64,000 nt of DNA from Bacteroidia bacterium (GTDB lineage: Bacteria > Bacteroidota > Bacteroidia > J057): contig JAWKNO010000001.1 of assembly GCA_041391665.1 (NCBI GenBank), forward strand, positions 2,480,001 through 2,544,000, given 5' to 3'. Below, in pieces: positions 8,329 through 16,902 of the stretch. How positions within the stretch are numbered: the stretch's first letter is position 1; each line of letters opens with the position of its first letter. The notes below the pieces were generated by a model. It saw nothing but the letters and a program-made list of their open reading frames with translations, did not search any database and was not told where the DNA came from. The position numbers and the translations under genes are program-made.

Positions 8329-9669
8329 ATGCTGATTCGATTTATAGCTAAGAACATATATTCGTTTAAGGACGAAACAGAGTTCAACCTTTTTCCTAAC
8401 AAGTCACAAGGACTTCAACACCATAAGGTCAAAATTGGTGATTTTGACTTTTTGAGATTTAGTGCAGTATATGGGGCTAATGGCTCAGGAAAATCAAACC
8501 TAATCAAAGCCATCTCACTTTTAGAAACTTTAGTTGATGAAGGAAAACTGCCTTCAGACACAGAAGATTTAAAGTTTAAATTAAATGTAGACAATTTAAA
8601 AGCTCCTATATCTCTTGGTATTGAATTTATAGCAGATAGTGAGCCATTTTTCTATACAATTACCTTTAATGAAGGTAATATTCTTTATGAAAGCTTAGCA
8701 AAAAGCAATAAGAGTGATGATATTTTAGTGTTTGAAAGAAGTTATGAAAATGGGATTCAAGAGATAAAATTTCACGAAGATTATTACAAAACTGATAAGG
8801 AAAAACTCTTTGCAGAAGTTCTTTCTGAAAAATTAATTCAGAAGAATGAACTGCTTATTGCGTTTTTAAGCAAGAAGTATCCAGAAGACTTTAAATCAAC
8901 TTATTCTGCATTTAGATGGTTTGATGAAACATTAGTTATTATTAAGCCAGATGCAAGACCAGGTGGTATTGCCCATATTTTAGACAAAGAACCAACAATT
9001 AAAGAGTTTGCCAATAAATTCATTCCGAGTTTAAACACAGGTATATCTAAAATTGAAATTGAAACAAAAAAGTTTGAAGAGTTTTTTGGCGAAAGAGGAG
9101 ATGCCAAACTTAAAAGAAAAATAATAGAAGATTTAAAAAGCGAACCAAATAAGCTATCACTTTTAACACACAGTGAAACAGGAGAAGAAGTTACACTTGT
9201 ATATGAAAATAATGAAGTGTTTGCAAAAAGACTTGTTACTAAACATCAAAACGCACTAGGTGAAAGCACAGACTTTAATTTAGGTCAAGAATCAGATGGC
9301 ACACGAAGACTTATTGATTACATTCCAGCTTTCCAAGGGATAGTTAACGACAATAAAGTCTTCGTTATTGATGAAATTGAAAGAAGTATTCATCCAATGA
9401 CGATAAAAGAAATAATGACAAAATTGGCATTAGATGAATCTGTTAAGGGACAACTTATATTCTCAACACACGAATCAAATTTATTAGACCAAAGCATATT
9501 TAGAGCAGATGAAATATGGTTTGCACAAAAAGATTTTGATGGTTCAAGTAAAATATACTCGCTTAGTGACTTCAAAATACATAACACTATCAATATAGAA
9601 AACGGATATTTAAAGGGCCGTTTTGGTGGTATTCCTTTTTTAAGCAACTTAAAAGCCTTGAATTGGTAG
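8329..9669 (+). CDS. RloA/AbiLi-like AAA ATPase (AAA_15/AAA_21, OLD-like)
   Basis: 446 residues from the ATG at 8329; the frame is open back to a TTG at 8308, but that TTG lies inside the -7 element, and MLIRFIAKNIYSFKD is the usual beginning of this family. Walker A is GANGSGKS (49-56). The signature-like LGQESDGTRRL, Walker B KVFVIDEIERSIHP and the H-loop FSTHESNLLD follow, as in SMC/ABC-type ATPases of defence pairs. It is directly joined to an RloB-like gene, a pairing known from abortive-infection AbiL and from rlo genes of type I restriction loci. Composition is AT-rich and unlike its neighbours, which suggests horizontal transfer. A second pair lies at 27970-29767. Confidence 0.85.
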   Translation: MLIRFIAKNIYSFKDETEFNLFPNKSQGLQHHKVKIGDFDFLRFSAVYGANGSGKSNLIKAISLLETLVDEGKLPSDTEDLKFKLNVDNLKAPISLGIEFIADSEPFFYTITFNEGNILYESLAKSNKSDDILVFERSYENGIQEIKFHEDYYKTDKEKLFAEVLSEKLIQKNELLIAFLSKKYPEDFKSTYSAFRWFDETLVIIKPDARPGGIAHILDKEPTIKEFANKFIPSLNTGISKIEIETKKFEEFFGERGDAKLKRKIIEDLKSEPNKLSLLTHSETGEEVTLVYENNEVFAKRLVTKHQNALGESTDFNLGQESDGTRRLIDYIPAFQGIVNDNKVFVIDEIERSIHPMTIKEIMTKLALDESVKGQLIFSTHESNLLDQSIFRADEIWFAQKDFDGSSKIYSLSDFKIHNTINIENGYLKGRFGGIPFLSNLKALNW

Positions 9670-10350
9670 ATGAAGTATTTAAGCCGACATAAAGTTTATG
9701 AAAAGGTTGAGCCATTCAAGAATGCAAAGAAAATATATATCTTTTGCGAAGGAGAAAGAAAGGAAATAGACTATTTCAAATTCTTTCAAGGATTTTCTTC
9801 AAACATTGACATTATTCCCATTCCAAATGAAAATGGAAAATCTGACCCGACCAAACTAAAAGCTCAAGCAGAACAAAGCTTTGAAAACAACTCTCTTACA
9901 CTATCAAAAGAGTTAGAAGATGAGGTGTGGTTTGTTATTGATACTGATAGATGGAATGAAGGAAATAAAATTGATGATTTAAGAAAATTTGTTGAAGAAA
10001 AGCGGCAAACCTACAATGGATGGTTTGTTGCGCAAAGCAATCCTTCTTTTGAAATATGGCTTTTTTATCATTTCAATTCTGAAAAACCTATTGCAGGCGA
10101 AGTAGAGGCCGCACAAAGTTTTAAAGATTTTGTTGCGACAAAAATTAAAGGTGGTTTTGACAATCGTAGTATGCCATTAGAAATTCAGCAAGCAACATTA
10201 AATGCCGAAAAGAATTTTGAAATAGAGAATGGACAACCAAAATTATATTCTACCGAGATTTTCAATCTTGCTAAGCAAATAATAAGATTTACAAAATCAC
10301 AGTTAGACCAGTGCTTGACAGACTTGAAGATAAAGACCAGCCGCCAATAG
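9670..10350 (+). CDS. RloB-like protein, partner of the ATPase
   Basis: 226 residues. It starts at the base after the ATPase stop codon, so translation is coupled. RloB-family features are IFCEGERKEIDYFKFF (acidic EGE near residue 28), VWFVIDTDRW (DTD at 91-93) and SNPSFEIWLFYHF (123-135). The spaced EGE and DxD acids resemble the Toprim arrangement of OLD-type nucleases, so a metal-dependent nuclease role is plausible, but this is inference. In AbiL-like systems both proteins are needed. The gene ends immediately before a structured attC-like element. Confidence 0.82.
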   Translation: MKYLSRHKVYEKVEPFKNAKKIYIFCEGERKEIDYFKFFQGFSSNIDIIPIPNENGKSDPTKLKAQAEQSFENNSLTLSKELEDEVWFVIDTDRWNEGNKIDDLRKFVEEKRQTYNGWFVAQSNPSFEIWLFYHFNSEKPIAGEVEAAQSFKDFVATKIKGGFDNRSMPLEIQQATLNAEKNFEIENGQPKLYSTEIFNLAKQIIRFTKSQLDQCLTDLKIKTSRQ

Positions 10351-10479
10351 CACCTACCCAAAAGTGGCGGTTCAGTGGTTTAATCAAGCTTTGTGTCCGC
10401 CTAAAGCGGATTTCTGCTTGGTTGACAGTGAATTGCTTTGAAATCGCTACCTTCGGGTAGCTGCAAAACGTTGTAGGTG
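10351..10479. repeat. 129-nt structured element after the RloB gene, attC-like
   Basis: The element starts at the base after the stop codon. CACCTAC (10351-10357) is inverted as GTAGGTG (10473-10479). Inside, 10367-10389 pairs with 10416-10436 over about 20 positions with G-T wobbles and bulges; TCCGC-CTAAA-GCGGA (10396-10410) forms the tip; and GCTACC-TTCG-GGTAGC (10446-10461) is a perfect stem with a TTCG tetraloop. The right edge reads AACGTTGTAGGTG, and a new ORF starts 13 bases later. The layout of gene, imperfect palindrome, next gene resembles integron cassettes, but the core boxes do not match the GTTRRRY rule, so this may be another folded repeat or an RNA. Confidence 0.45.
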
Positions 10480-10491
10480 ATTCTTGAAAAT

Positions 10492-10608
10492 ATGAAAAGT
10501 TATAAGTCCATTCTAATCTTATTCATTTGGTTGGTTTCTATCATATTCTTTTTTGGTAGGATGATGTACTCCCCCCAAAAACTGGACAGTAAATTAAGTA
10601 CAAAATAA
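10492..10608 (+). pseudogene. Truncated membrane-protein ORF cut by an IS-like end
   Basis: A 38-codon ORF. The first 25 residues, with ILILFIWLVSIIFFFG, form a clear membrane or signal segment right after a start that follows the structured element. At about 10565 the coding sense is lost where an IS3-like terminal sequence begins, and the frame ends within it. The simplest reading is a small exported or membrane protein gene whose body was lost by insertion and later deletion. Confidence 0.45.
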
Positions 10609-10610
10609 TA
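10565..10610. mobile_element. IS3-family-like terminal sequence (remnant)
   Basis: TGTACTCCCCCCAAAAACTG (10565-10584) continues into GACAGTAAATT. The pattern of a C-run, A-run and TGGACA matches terminal repeats of IS3/IS150-type elements in Bacteroidota. No transposase frame follows. A related inverted form, ATTCTGTCCAATGATTGGGG, lies at 10636-10655, so the stretch could be a solo end or a short MITE-like remnant. Identification is by pattern memory only. Confidence 0.4.
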
Positions 10611-10621
10611 ACTTACTACAA

Positions 10622-10664
10622 TGAGGTGGTCCCCAATTCTGTCCAATGATTGGGGACCACCTCA
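10622..10664. repeat. Perfect 16-bp inverted repeat
   Basis: TGAGGTGGTCCCCAAT (10622-10637) is exactly repeated in reverse complement at 10649-10664, with an 11-nt spacer containing TCTGTCCA. It could be an end of the IS-like remnant or a strong terminator shielding the operon at 10820 from upstream transcription. Confidence 0.6.
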
Positions 10665-10737
10665 CACAGGGAAGCGTAACGTTCTCAATAATAAGAAATG
10701 AACACTGAATGATCATGCTCCCAGACTTGTCGGAAAA

Positions 10738-10766
10738 TTGAACTTGCATAACACAACCTAAATTTG
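10738..10766 (+). promoter_or_regulatory. Probable promoter of the zinc-ribbon/MoxR/VWA operon
   Basis: TTG at 10738-10740, 18 bases, then TAAATTTG at 10759-10766, an exact TAnnTTTG -7 box. The expected start is near 10772, 48 bases before the ATG at 10820. Apart from this and the repeats upstream, 10665-10819 holds no recognisable gene. Confidence 0.5.
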
Positions 10767-10819
10767 TGTAGGACGTACTAATTCAATCATCCAGGCTTTA
10801 GACTTAATTTAACAAGATC

Positions 10820-11638
10820 ATGAAGGTGATAAATGAAATAATAGATTACCTTTTAGGGAGACGCATGCTTAATCAAGACGATTTAGCTTTCCTGAAAGCC
10901 AAAGGGTTTTACGTGACTTCTCAGCGTGATGGCGATTATGGTGAATATGGTGAATATTATGGCTATAGTGGTTATTGTAACTGTGGCAGGATACTTTTTT
11001 TTGGCTATGATTGTATTTATTGCAGTCTATACTTTAACATTGATGAGACAATTATTTATGAAGTTGAAATTGAAAATGAACTGGCAGACTCAAGGAGAAG
11101 AAAGCAAGGGAAATTTGGGTATTTTAACGGCGCAAAAAAAAGATATACGGCAAACAAGAAGGCAGAATTAGTGTTAAGTGCAGGTGAAAAGAAACCGGAC
11201 TTAAATAATATCTGGTGGAATGCGCCTAAAAATATACAGCCTGATTCTGAAGAGCTAAACTCACAATTGGAATGTGAAATCAGAGATTTTCTGAAGAATC
11301 AAGATAGGAAATTGGAAGCCTATTATACCAGAATATTTGATCATCTTGGTTATGGTACATCTCCTCATTTTCCCGAGTATTGGGATACAGTTGTTTCTAT
11401 TTTGGGGTGGAGTCGTTTCCTTAAATGTTCGGAGGGATTGTTGCAAATATTTGAGGTAAAAGATCATACATCAGATTGTGTTATGTCGATCAAACCCAAC
11501 GCTTTTTATGAATTACTGAATACAAAAGTGGTTATAAATAAAGAAAAGTGGTCCCTGGGGTTAATGTTAAATGACGGCTATTATCTTTCAATTACAAATG
11601 AGTTTGGTGAAAAAGATCTTCGAAAAAGTAAATTATAA
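10820..11638 (+). CDS. Unrecognised protein with a zinc-ribbon-like CxC-x9-CxxC motif, first gene of a three-gene operon
   Basis: 272 residues; I do not recognise a family. Residues 38-52 are a Gly/Tyr-rich tract, followed by Cys53, Cys55, Cys65 and Cys68, which could bind zinc. The middle is charged (SRRRKQGKFGYFNGAKKR) and the C-terminal third, with HFPEYWDTVVSILGWSRFLK, looks folded. No signal peptide or membrane segment is seen. It is encoded directly before the MoxR ATPase, with no intervening base, in an AT-rich operon. In such an operon it could be the substrate adaptor or target-sensing part; this is inference from position only. Confidence 0.7.
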   Translation: MKVINEIIDYLLGRRMLNQDDLAFLKAKGFYVTSQRDGDYGEYGEYYGYSGYCNCGRILFFGYDCIYCSLYFNIDETIIYEVEIENELADSRRRKQGKFGYFNGAKKRYTANKKAELVLSAGEKKPDLNNIWWNAPKNIQPDSEELNSQLECEIRDFLKNQDRKLEAYYTRIFDHLGYGTSPHFPEYWDTVVSILGWSRFLKCSEGLLQIFEVKDHTSDCVMSIKPNAFYELLNTKVVINKEKWSLGLMLNDGYYLSITNEFGEKDLRKSKL

Positions 11639-12649
11639 ATGGAAACAATAACATTAAGTCAGGCAAAATCTTTAATCAGGACGCTTGCTGGCAAGGAAAG
11701 CATTTTGTTGTTATCTGCCCCAGGTGTCGGGAAATCAGACATAGTAAGACAGGCTGCGCTGGAAGAAGGTCTTGAATGCCGTTCTTTGCTGGGCACACAA
11801 ATCGCGCCTGAAGATGTGAGCGGTATTCCCAAAATTATAAATGAACGTTCGGTGTTTTGTCCACCGCGAATACTTTTGCCAGAAAACCCAGAACCATTTT
11901 GTCTATTTCTGGATGAATTTCCTGCGGCTGCACCTGATGTACAAAAAGCGTTATATGCCTTATTGTTAGAACGTCGTTTAGGTGAACATAAGCTGCCGGA
12001 AGGAACCTGGATTGTTGCGGCTGGAAACCGACAGGAAGACAGGGCCTTAGTAAGGCAGATGAGCAGTGCATTAGTTAATCGTACTTTCATCTTCCAGGTG
12101 AGGGTAGATGTAAAAGAATGGTTGATTTGGGCACAGGAAAATAAAATCAGGAGAGAGATTTTGTCTTTTATTGCTTTTTTCCCGGAAGCATTAATGCGTA
12201 ACGTTCCAAATGAACCCGTACCATTTTCCACACCAAGAGCCTGGGCTTCTTTATCAAATGCACTTGATCTGGCTGAAAAATCAGGGATTTTAAATAAAGA
12301 ACTATTTAAAGTGCTCAGCTTTGGTAGAATTTCGGCGGCAGACGCGGCAATTTTCTGCACACTTGCAGAAACGCAAATGGATAAACTATTGTCGATTGAA
12401 GAATATATTAAATATCCCCAAAAACTGCCTAAAGAACACACCTCACTATGGTTCTTACTTAACCTAATTCGCAAAAGATTACTAAACAAAGAATTACAAT
12501 TTGATCGTGAAGATCTAAACAATTTTTTAATGCAATTACCGCAGGAACACCGGTTTGCGTTATTCGCAAATGCAGTGCCGGAATGGGGCAGTCTTGGTGT
12601 AGAGCAGGCATTACTTGATACATTGTCAGAAATTACCGGCTTAAAATGA
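11639..12649 (+). CDS. MoxR-type AAA+ ATPase
   Basis: 336 residues. Walker A is APGVGKS (27-33), Walker B LFLDEF (89-94), sensor-1 Asn at VAAGN (Asn130), and the arginine-containing RALVRQMSSALVNR follows. These are features of MoxR ATPases, which act as chaperones that remodel or load metal-binding, VWA-domain partners. The start codon follows the previous stop without a gap, and the stop overlaps the next start (ATGA at 12646), so the three proteins are made together. The downstream VWA protein is the expected partner. Confidence 0.88.
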   Translation: METITLSQAKSLIRTLAGKESILLLSAPGVGKSDIVRQAALEEGLECRSLLGTQIAPEDVSGIPKIINERSVFCPPRILLPENPEPFCLFLDEFPAAAPDVQKALYALLLERRLGEHKLPEGTWIVAAGNRQEDRALVRQMSSALVNRTFIFQVRVDVKEWLIWAQENKIRREILSFIAFFPEALMRNVPNEPVPFSTPRAWASLSNALDLAEKSGILNKELFKVLSFGRISAADAAIFCTLAETQMDKLLSIEEYIKYPQKLPKEHTSLWFLLNLIRKRLLNKELQFDREDLNNFLMQLPQEHRFALFANAVPEWGSLGVEQALLDTLSEITGLK

Positions 12650-13980
12650 AAAACAATGCTGAAATACTGGAATTTGCTAAAAAAGCGTTGCATTTAGTCC
12701 GTATAAATATTCCATATCTGGCTGAATTAACTCATAATATTGAGCTTATAGCTGTAGATGAAATATCTACAGCCGGAATTTTTGCTTCAGGCAGATTGAT
12801 AATTAACCCTGATTGGTTTGGTAAGCTGTCTATCAAAAATGCAACATTTGTGATAGCACATGAAATCATGCACCTTGCCTTACAAACGCACTATCGTGCC
12901 AATTCTGAAGATCTGAGCTTATTTAATATTACACACGATTTTATTATAAATGAATTTTTGAAAGAAACATTTAATTTGTCCAAAACTCCGGTAGAAGGAC
13001 TGGATTGGGTAAAAGAATATAAGGGTTACTACTCAATAAAGGACAAATCAGCAGAAGAGTTAATGCGATTTATCAAAGACGCATTGGAGAGCGGAAAATT
13101 AAAAAATAGTATTTTTAAAGTTCATTGGGGAATAGATTTATTGCCGGATAAATCAGAGCTAAATCTGCCTTTTGAAGATAGGCTGAAAGATTTGTACTTT
13201 GATCTGGCTTTAAATGAAATGCAATCTGGTAAAACTTATACTCAACTTAATTCCGATATTTTAACTGAAGAATTTGAAAAAAAACTATTTCCCGAGTTAA
13301 AAAGAGGTGCTATTTCAAAGCAGAATGAGGAAATAAAGAAAACGGTAAGTCATGTTTTAAGCAGTAAATTAATAACTGAAAAAATTGATGATTTTTTCAA
13401 TAGCAGTACGATTGATAGTAGTGTTTCTGCCGGTTTTTCAGTTACATATAACTTAATTCGTTCCTTATACCAACCACCCTGGGAAATCGCATTACAAAAA
13501 TGGTTAGAATTTACGACACGATCAGGTCGTACTTATGCACGTCCAAGTCGCCGTGGGCAAAGCAATGAATATGTACGGGCAGGTTCGAAAAGAGAAGGTC
13601 ATACTTTACATATAGTTGTTGATACAAGTGGGTCAATGGCTGAAATGTTAGTTAAAGTATTAAGTACTATTGCTTCATTCTGTGAAAATTTACAAATACC
13701 GGAAGTACATATAATCCAGTGCGATAGTAATGTAAGTGATGATTCTTGGTATTCACCATCAGACCTGTTGAACTTTGAAGTTAAAGGATTTTGGGGCAGT
13801 GATATGACGCCGGGAATGCTTCGACTAAGCGCTGATAATGAGGTGGACTATGCACTTGTAATTACAGATGGTGAAATATTATATCCGCAAACGCCAATGC
13901 CGTACGAAGTGCTTTGGGTTTTGACCGATTCAGTCGATGATTTTAAACCACCTTATGGTACAGTTATATCAATTGACTAA
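12646..13980 (+). CDS. DUF2201-like metallopeptidase-VWA protein
   Basis: 444 residues. The N-terminal half has a zinc-protease motif, FVIAHEIMHLALQTH (HEIMH at 72-76). The C-terminal third is a VWA-like domain with the MIDAS motif VVDTSGSM (DTSGSM 326-331) and the later VITDGE. This combination is the DUF2201 architecture found next to MoxR ATPases. Whether it cleaves proteins is unknown: the HExxH core is intact, so activity is possible. It is the last gene of the operon, overlapping moxR by 4 bases, and no terminator is evident. Confidence 0.85.
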   Translation: MKNNAEILEFAKKALHLVRINIPYLAELTHNIELIAVDEISTAGIFASGRLIINPDWFGKLSIKNATFVIAHEIMHLALQTHYRANSEDLSLFNITHDFIINEFLKETFNLSKTPVEGLDWVKEYKGYYSIKDKSAEELMRFIKDALESGKLKNSIFKVHWGIDLLPDKSELNLPFEDRLKDLYFDLALNEMQSGKTYTQLNSDILTEEFEKKLFPELKRGAISKQNEEIKKTVSHVLSSKLITEKIDDFFNSSTIDSSVSAGFSVTYNLIRSLYQPPWEIALQKWLEFTTRSGRTYARPSRRGQSNEYVRAGSKREGHTLHIVVDTSGSMAEMLVKVLSTIASFCENLQIPEVHIIQCDSNVSDDSWYSPSDLLNFEVKGFWGSDMTPGMLRLSADNEVDYALVITDGEILYPQTPMPYEVLWVLTDSVDDFKPPYGTVISID

Positions 13981-14166
13981 TTTTTCAATCAGCCATATTC
14001 AGCCATTGGCCTGATTGGTGATTGTACAAGGAAAATGCTGTTTGAAAGCGGGGAATAAAATCTGAAATCGGGAGGGCGTGTGTTAACCAGAGGCAATTTT
14101 TCTACATATCCCTATAGATTGAGTTCTTTCATAAAAATTCAAGTTTTACCCTGGCAAACAAAACCC

Positions 14167-15846
14167 ATGAAAAAATTATTATTTGTTCTGGTTGTCCTTG
14201 CAGGCACACCCCTGGTTACCATTTCCCAAAACCCCGACCTTTTTGGCGCTGCTCCCTCCTTCCAGTCGTCAGACCGGATTGTGGCTACCACCTTTTTCCA
14301 CTGGTATGCTTCCGGTGGCGGACAACTCAGCGGGCCCTGGCCGCCGCTGGAAGGCAGGCAAAACTGGACAGGTCTGACCCCCTGGTGGAAAACACAAATC
14401 AAACAGGTGATGATGGCCAATATTGATGTGCTGTATGTACATCTCATTGACGATGCGGAAATCAGGAGGGAATTGTTTTTTAATGCCCTGCACGAACTTC
14501 GCGCAGAAGGGTACGATGTGCCCAAAGTCGCTCCCTTCCTCGATCCGCTGATTACCTGGTACAATGAGCCTAATTTGGATCTGGCCACCGTGGCGGGTAA
14601 AGACACTTTTGTGCAGCAGTATATCAGGTTTTACAACCAATATTTTCAGTATAATACCGATCCCCATGCTGCCAGTTACCTCGCAAAAATAGACGACAAA
14701 CTGATGTTGTCCACCTGGCACTTGTTTGTCAATATCAACAATGCCAATCAGTTTACACGCAATGACCTGGAAAGCAGGTTGTCTGCGGCATTTTCTGGCT
14801 TACCTGCCTTTCAGCAGGGAATTTATATGATCACACCTGCGTTAAACAATCCTACCTTCAGCTTTACCGACGAGCGGGTACCCCTGTTTGAAATCAACGT
14901 ATATTTCAAAAGCAATACCTTCAACAACCGCAAAACGGTTCAGCTCAAAGGCGGGTACTGGGATCAGAATGTGCGTAACCCGGGCGACTTCCTGCCGAGA
15001 GATGGGGGGATTCATTATGCAAATGCATGGGGCCAGGTAGATACTACTTTCAATCTGGTATACATCGAAAGCTGGAACGAATACGATGAAGGCACCGGCA
15101 TTTACGCTGCGATGCAAGACACCAATCACCTGATTAACAATAACCCCAATACGGATGTCTGGTCCACTACGGATGACCCTTTTGAATATATCCGGACCAC
15201 TGCCAACGGAGCCACCAGCTATAACACCCGTCCCGAGCTGGGAAGTATTTTTCTGACTCACAACCTTCCTGATACCGTGGTAGCAGGTATGCCTTATCCT
15301 GCGCAGATGATCGTTCGCAACGAGGGCGATATTTCATGGACCGGCAGTGAAGGATTTGCGCTCCAGCAGGTGAGCAGCGACCCGGTACAATTGGGTCTTC
15401 AGGGAGGTGCAATCAACGACACCACCAATGAAATTCCGTTTTACGGGGGTATTTTCCGGGGAAGGCCCATTACGTTTTCTGTGAATATTACGGGCCCTGC
15501 GCAGCCTGGAACCATTACCACCCACTGGCGGATGCATCAAAACGGAGTGCCTTTTGGCGATACCCTCACCCATTCAATGGAAGTGATTTTGGGTACAGGC
15601 ATCGAAACTGTTGAAAAGTTTGATTTTCGGGTTGCGCCCAATCCGACACGTGATCAGGTTGTGGTCAACTGGCGTGGGCCGCTTGCAGAGCAGATCGTAT
15701 TGTACAACCTTCAGGGACAGGTTCAATCCAGCCTGCACAATACGCCCTCAGGAATTGCGCTTTCCCTTCCCGATACGCCCGGCTTATATTTACTGAAAAT
15801 CACGATTAATGGGCAGGTATTTACCCAGCCAGTGATAAGGCAGTAA
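14167..15846 (+). CDS. Secreted GH99/GH71-like glycoside hydrolase candidate with T9SS sorting domain
   Basis: 559 residues from the ATG at 14167, chosen because it starts a signal peptide (MKKLLFVLVVLAGTPLVTIS); the frame is open to 14080, but those codons look non-coding. Residues about 30-350 resemble endo-acting glycosidase barrels: TFFHWYASGGG near the start and YIESWNEYDEGTGI, with acids in the WNEY-EG context seen in GH99/WbsX-like proteins. A middle Ig-like domain and a C-terminal type A T9SS sorting domain (APNPTRDQVVVNW ... LPDTPGLYLLKITINGQ) follow, so the protein is likely secreted or surface-attached. Substrate is unknown. Confidence 0.7.
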   Translation: MKKLLFVLVVLAGTPLVTISQNPDLFGAAPSFQSSDRIVATTFFHWYASGGGQLSGPWPPLEGRQNWTGLTPWWKTQIKQVMMANIDVLYVHLIDDAEIRRELFFNALHELRAEGYDVPKVAPFLDPLITWYNEPNLDLATVAGKDTFVQQYIRFYNQYFQYNTDPHAASYLAKIDDKLMLSTWHLFVNINNANQFTRNDLESRLSAAFSGLPAFQQGIYMITPALNNPTFSFTDERVPLFEINVYFKSNTFNNRKTVQLKGGYWDQNVRNPGDFLPRDGGIHYANAWGQVDTTFNLVYIESWNEYDEGTGIYAAMQDTNHLINNNPNTDVWSTTDDPFEYIRTTANGATSYNTRPELGSIFLTHNLPDTVVAGMPYPAQMIVRNEGDISWTGSEGFALQQVSSDPVQLGLQGGAINDTTNEIPFYGGIFRGRPITFSVNITGPAQPGTITTHWRMHQNGVPFGDTLTHSMEVILGTGIETVEKFDFRVAPNPTRDQVVVNWRGPLAEQIVLYNLQGQVQSSLHNTPSGIALSLPDTPGLYLLKITINGQVFTQPVIRQ

Positions 15847-15948
15847 ATATCCGTGTAAAATGAACCCCACAAAATCTTGAAATATCGTATTTTTACTTCA
15901 TATCCCATTTGCGTTATTATTCTGAATTAAAAAACGAAGACTGCCGGC

Positions 15949-16698
15949 ATGAATTGGAATACAAATCTATACGACCAGAAGCACGATTTTGTATCAATGT
16001 ATGGCGAGGCGCTGATAGATCTGCTGAAGCCAAAGGAAGGCGAAATTGTTCTGGATCTGGGAAGTGGAACCGGAGACCTGGCTGCCCTTATCAGTAAGTC
16101 GGGAGCCAGGGTAGTGGGGATGGACAGTTCGGAAGAAATGGTAAAAAAATCGAAGGAGAAATACCCCGGGCTGGACTTCGGGACAGGTTTTGCCGAAGAT
16201 TTTCATTTTGAAGAAAAATTTGACGCAGTTTTCTCCAACGCTACCTTACACTGGGTGCTGGAAAAGGAGAAAGCCGTGGACTGCATTTACGGTTGCCTGA
16301 AAGAAGGAGGCCGGTTTGTTGCCGAACTGGGCGGGAGAGGGAACGTGCAAAACATCGTTTCTGCCATCAGAAATTCCCTGAAAAAACGCGGTTATGAAAA
16401 TGCGGCAAACAGGCAGATATGGTATTTCCCTTCCCTTTCAGAATATACTTCGCTGCTCGAAAATAAAGGTTTTCGGGTAACCTGGGCTGCCCATTTTGAC
16501 AGAGATACACTGCTGAAAGACAATGATGGAATCAGAAACTGGATTTACATGTTTGGCAAATCCTTTTTTGAGGATGTCGATAACAATCTTATTCCCCAAA
16601 TCCTGACAGAAGTTGAGGAACAGCTAAGGCCCACAAATTTCAAAAACAATCAATGGTATGCCGACTACGTCAGGTTGAGGGTTGTTGCGGTTAAATAG
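15949..16698 (+). CDS. Class I SAM-dependent methyltransferase
   Basis: 249 residues. The SAM-binding motif I is VLDLGSGTGDLAAL (about 35-48), followed by an acidic end of strand 2 (VVGMDSSEEM) and FDAVFSNATLHWV, typical of small-molecule methyltransferases of the trans-aconitate/UbiE-like type. No membrane segment. No pathway genes are adjacent, so the substrate cannot be named. Confidence 0.85.
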   Translation: MNWNTNLYDQKHDFVSMYGEALIDLLKPKEGEIVLDLGSGTGDLAALISKSGARVVGMDSSEEMVKKSKEKYPGLDFGTGFAEDFHFEEKFDAVFSNATLHWVLEKEKAVDCIYGCLKEGGRFVAELGGRGNVQNIVSAIRNSLKKRGYENAANRQIWYFPSLSEYTSLLENKGFRVTWAAHFDRDTLLKDNDGIRNWIYMFGKSFFEDVDNNLIPQILTEVEEQLRPTNFKNNQWYADYVRLRVVAVK

Positions 16699-16779
16699 AC
16701 CAACGGAAGGCCGAAGAGGCCCCTTTCGGGGAGGGACCTTTAAGCGTTAAGTCGAGACCGCGACATTTTGAATTGCACC

Positions 16780-16860
16780 CACTCACAAAGGCCTCACAAA
16801 GGAACAAGGAAACTGCGCTTTGTGTCCCTCGTGACTTCCTTGTGTCCTTCGTGGTTTATC
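16780..16860. repeat. Intergenic CACAAAGG/CCTTGTG-type repeat
   Basis: Short related words recur in both orientations: CACAAAGG, AAGGAACAAGGAA, CTTTGTGTCC, TTCCTTGTGTCCTTCG. They form an imperfect hairpin. The wording resembles the CGCAGAGG/CCTCTGCG family of intergenic repeats seen in many environmental bacteria. A second, more regular example is at 17778-17935. Confidence 0.4.
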
Positions 16861-16902
16861 CCAATAAGTTGATAATTCCGTAGACAAAAAGTTTCTATAA
16901 AA

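Noticed and set aside
11659..12693. Long minus-strand frame (344 codons) opposite the MoxR gene
   Set aside because: Ser/Cys-rich translation with no family features; the plus strand has clear Walker motifs in the same place.
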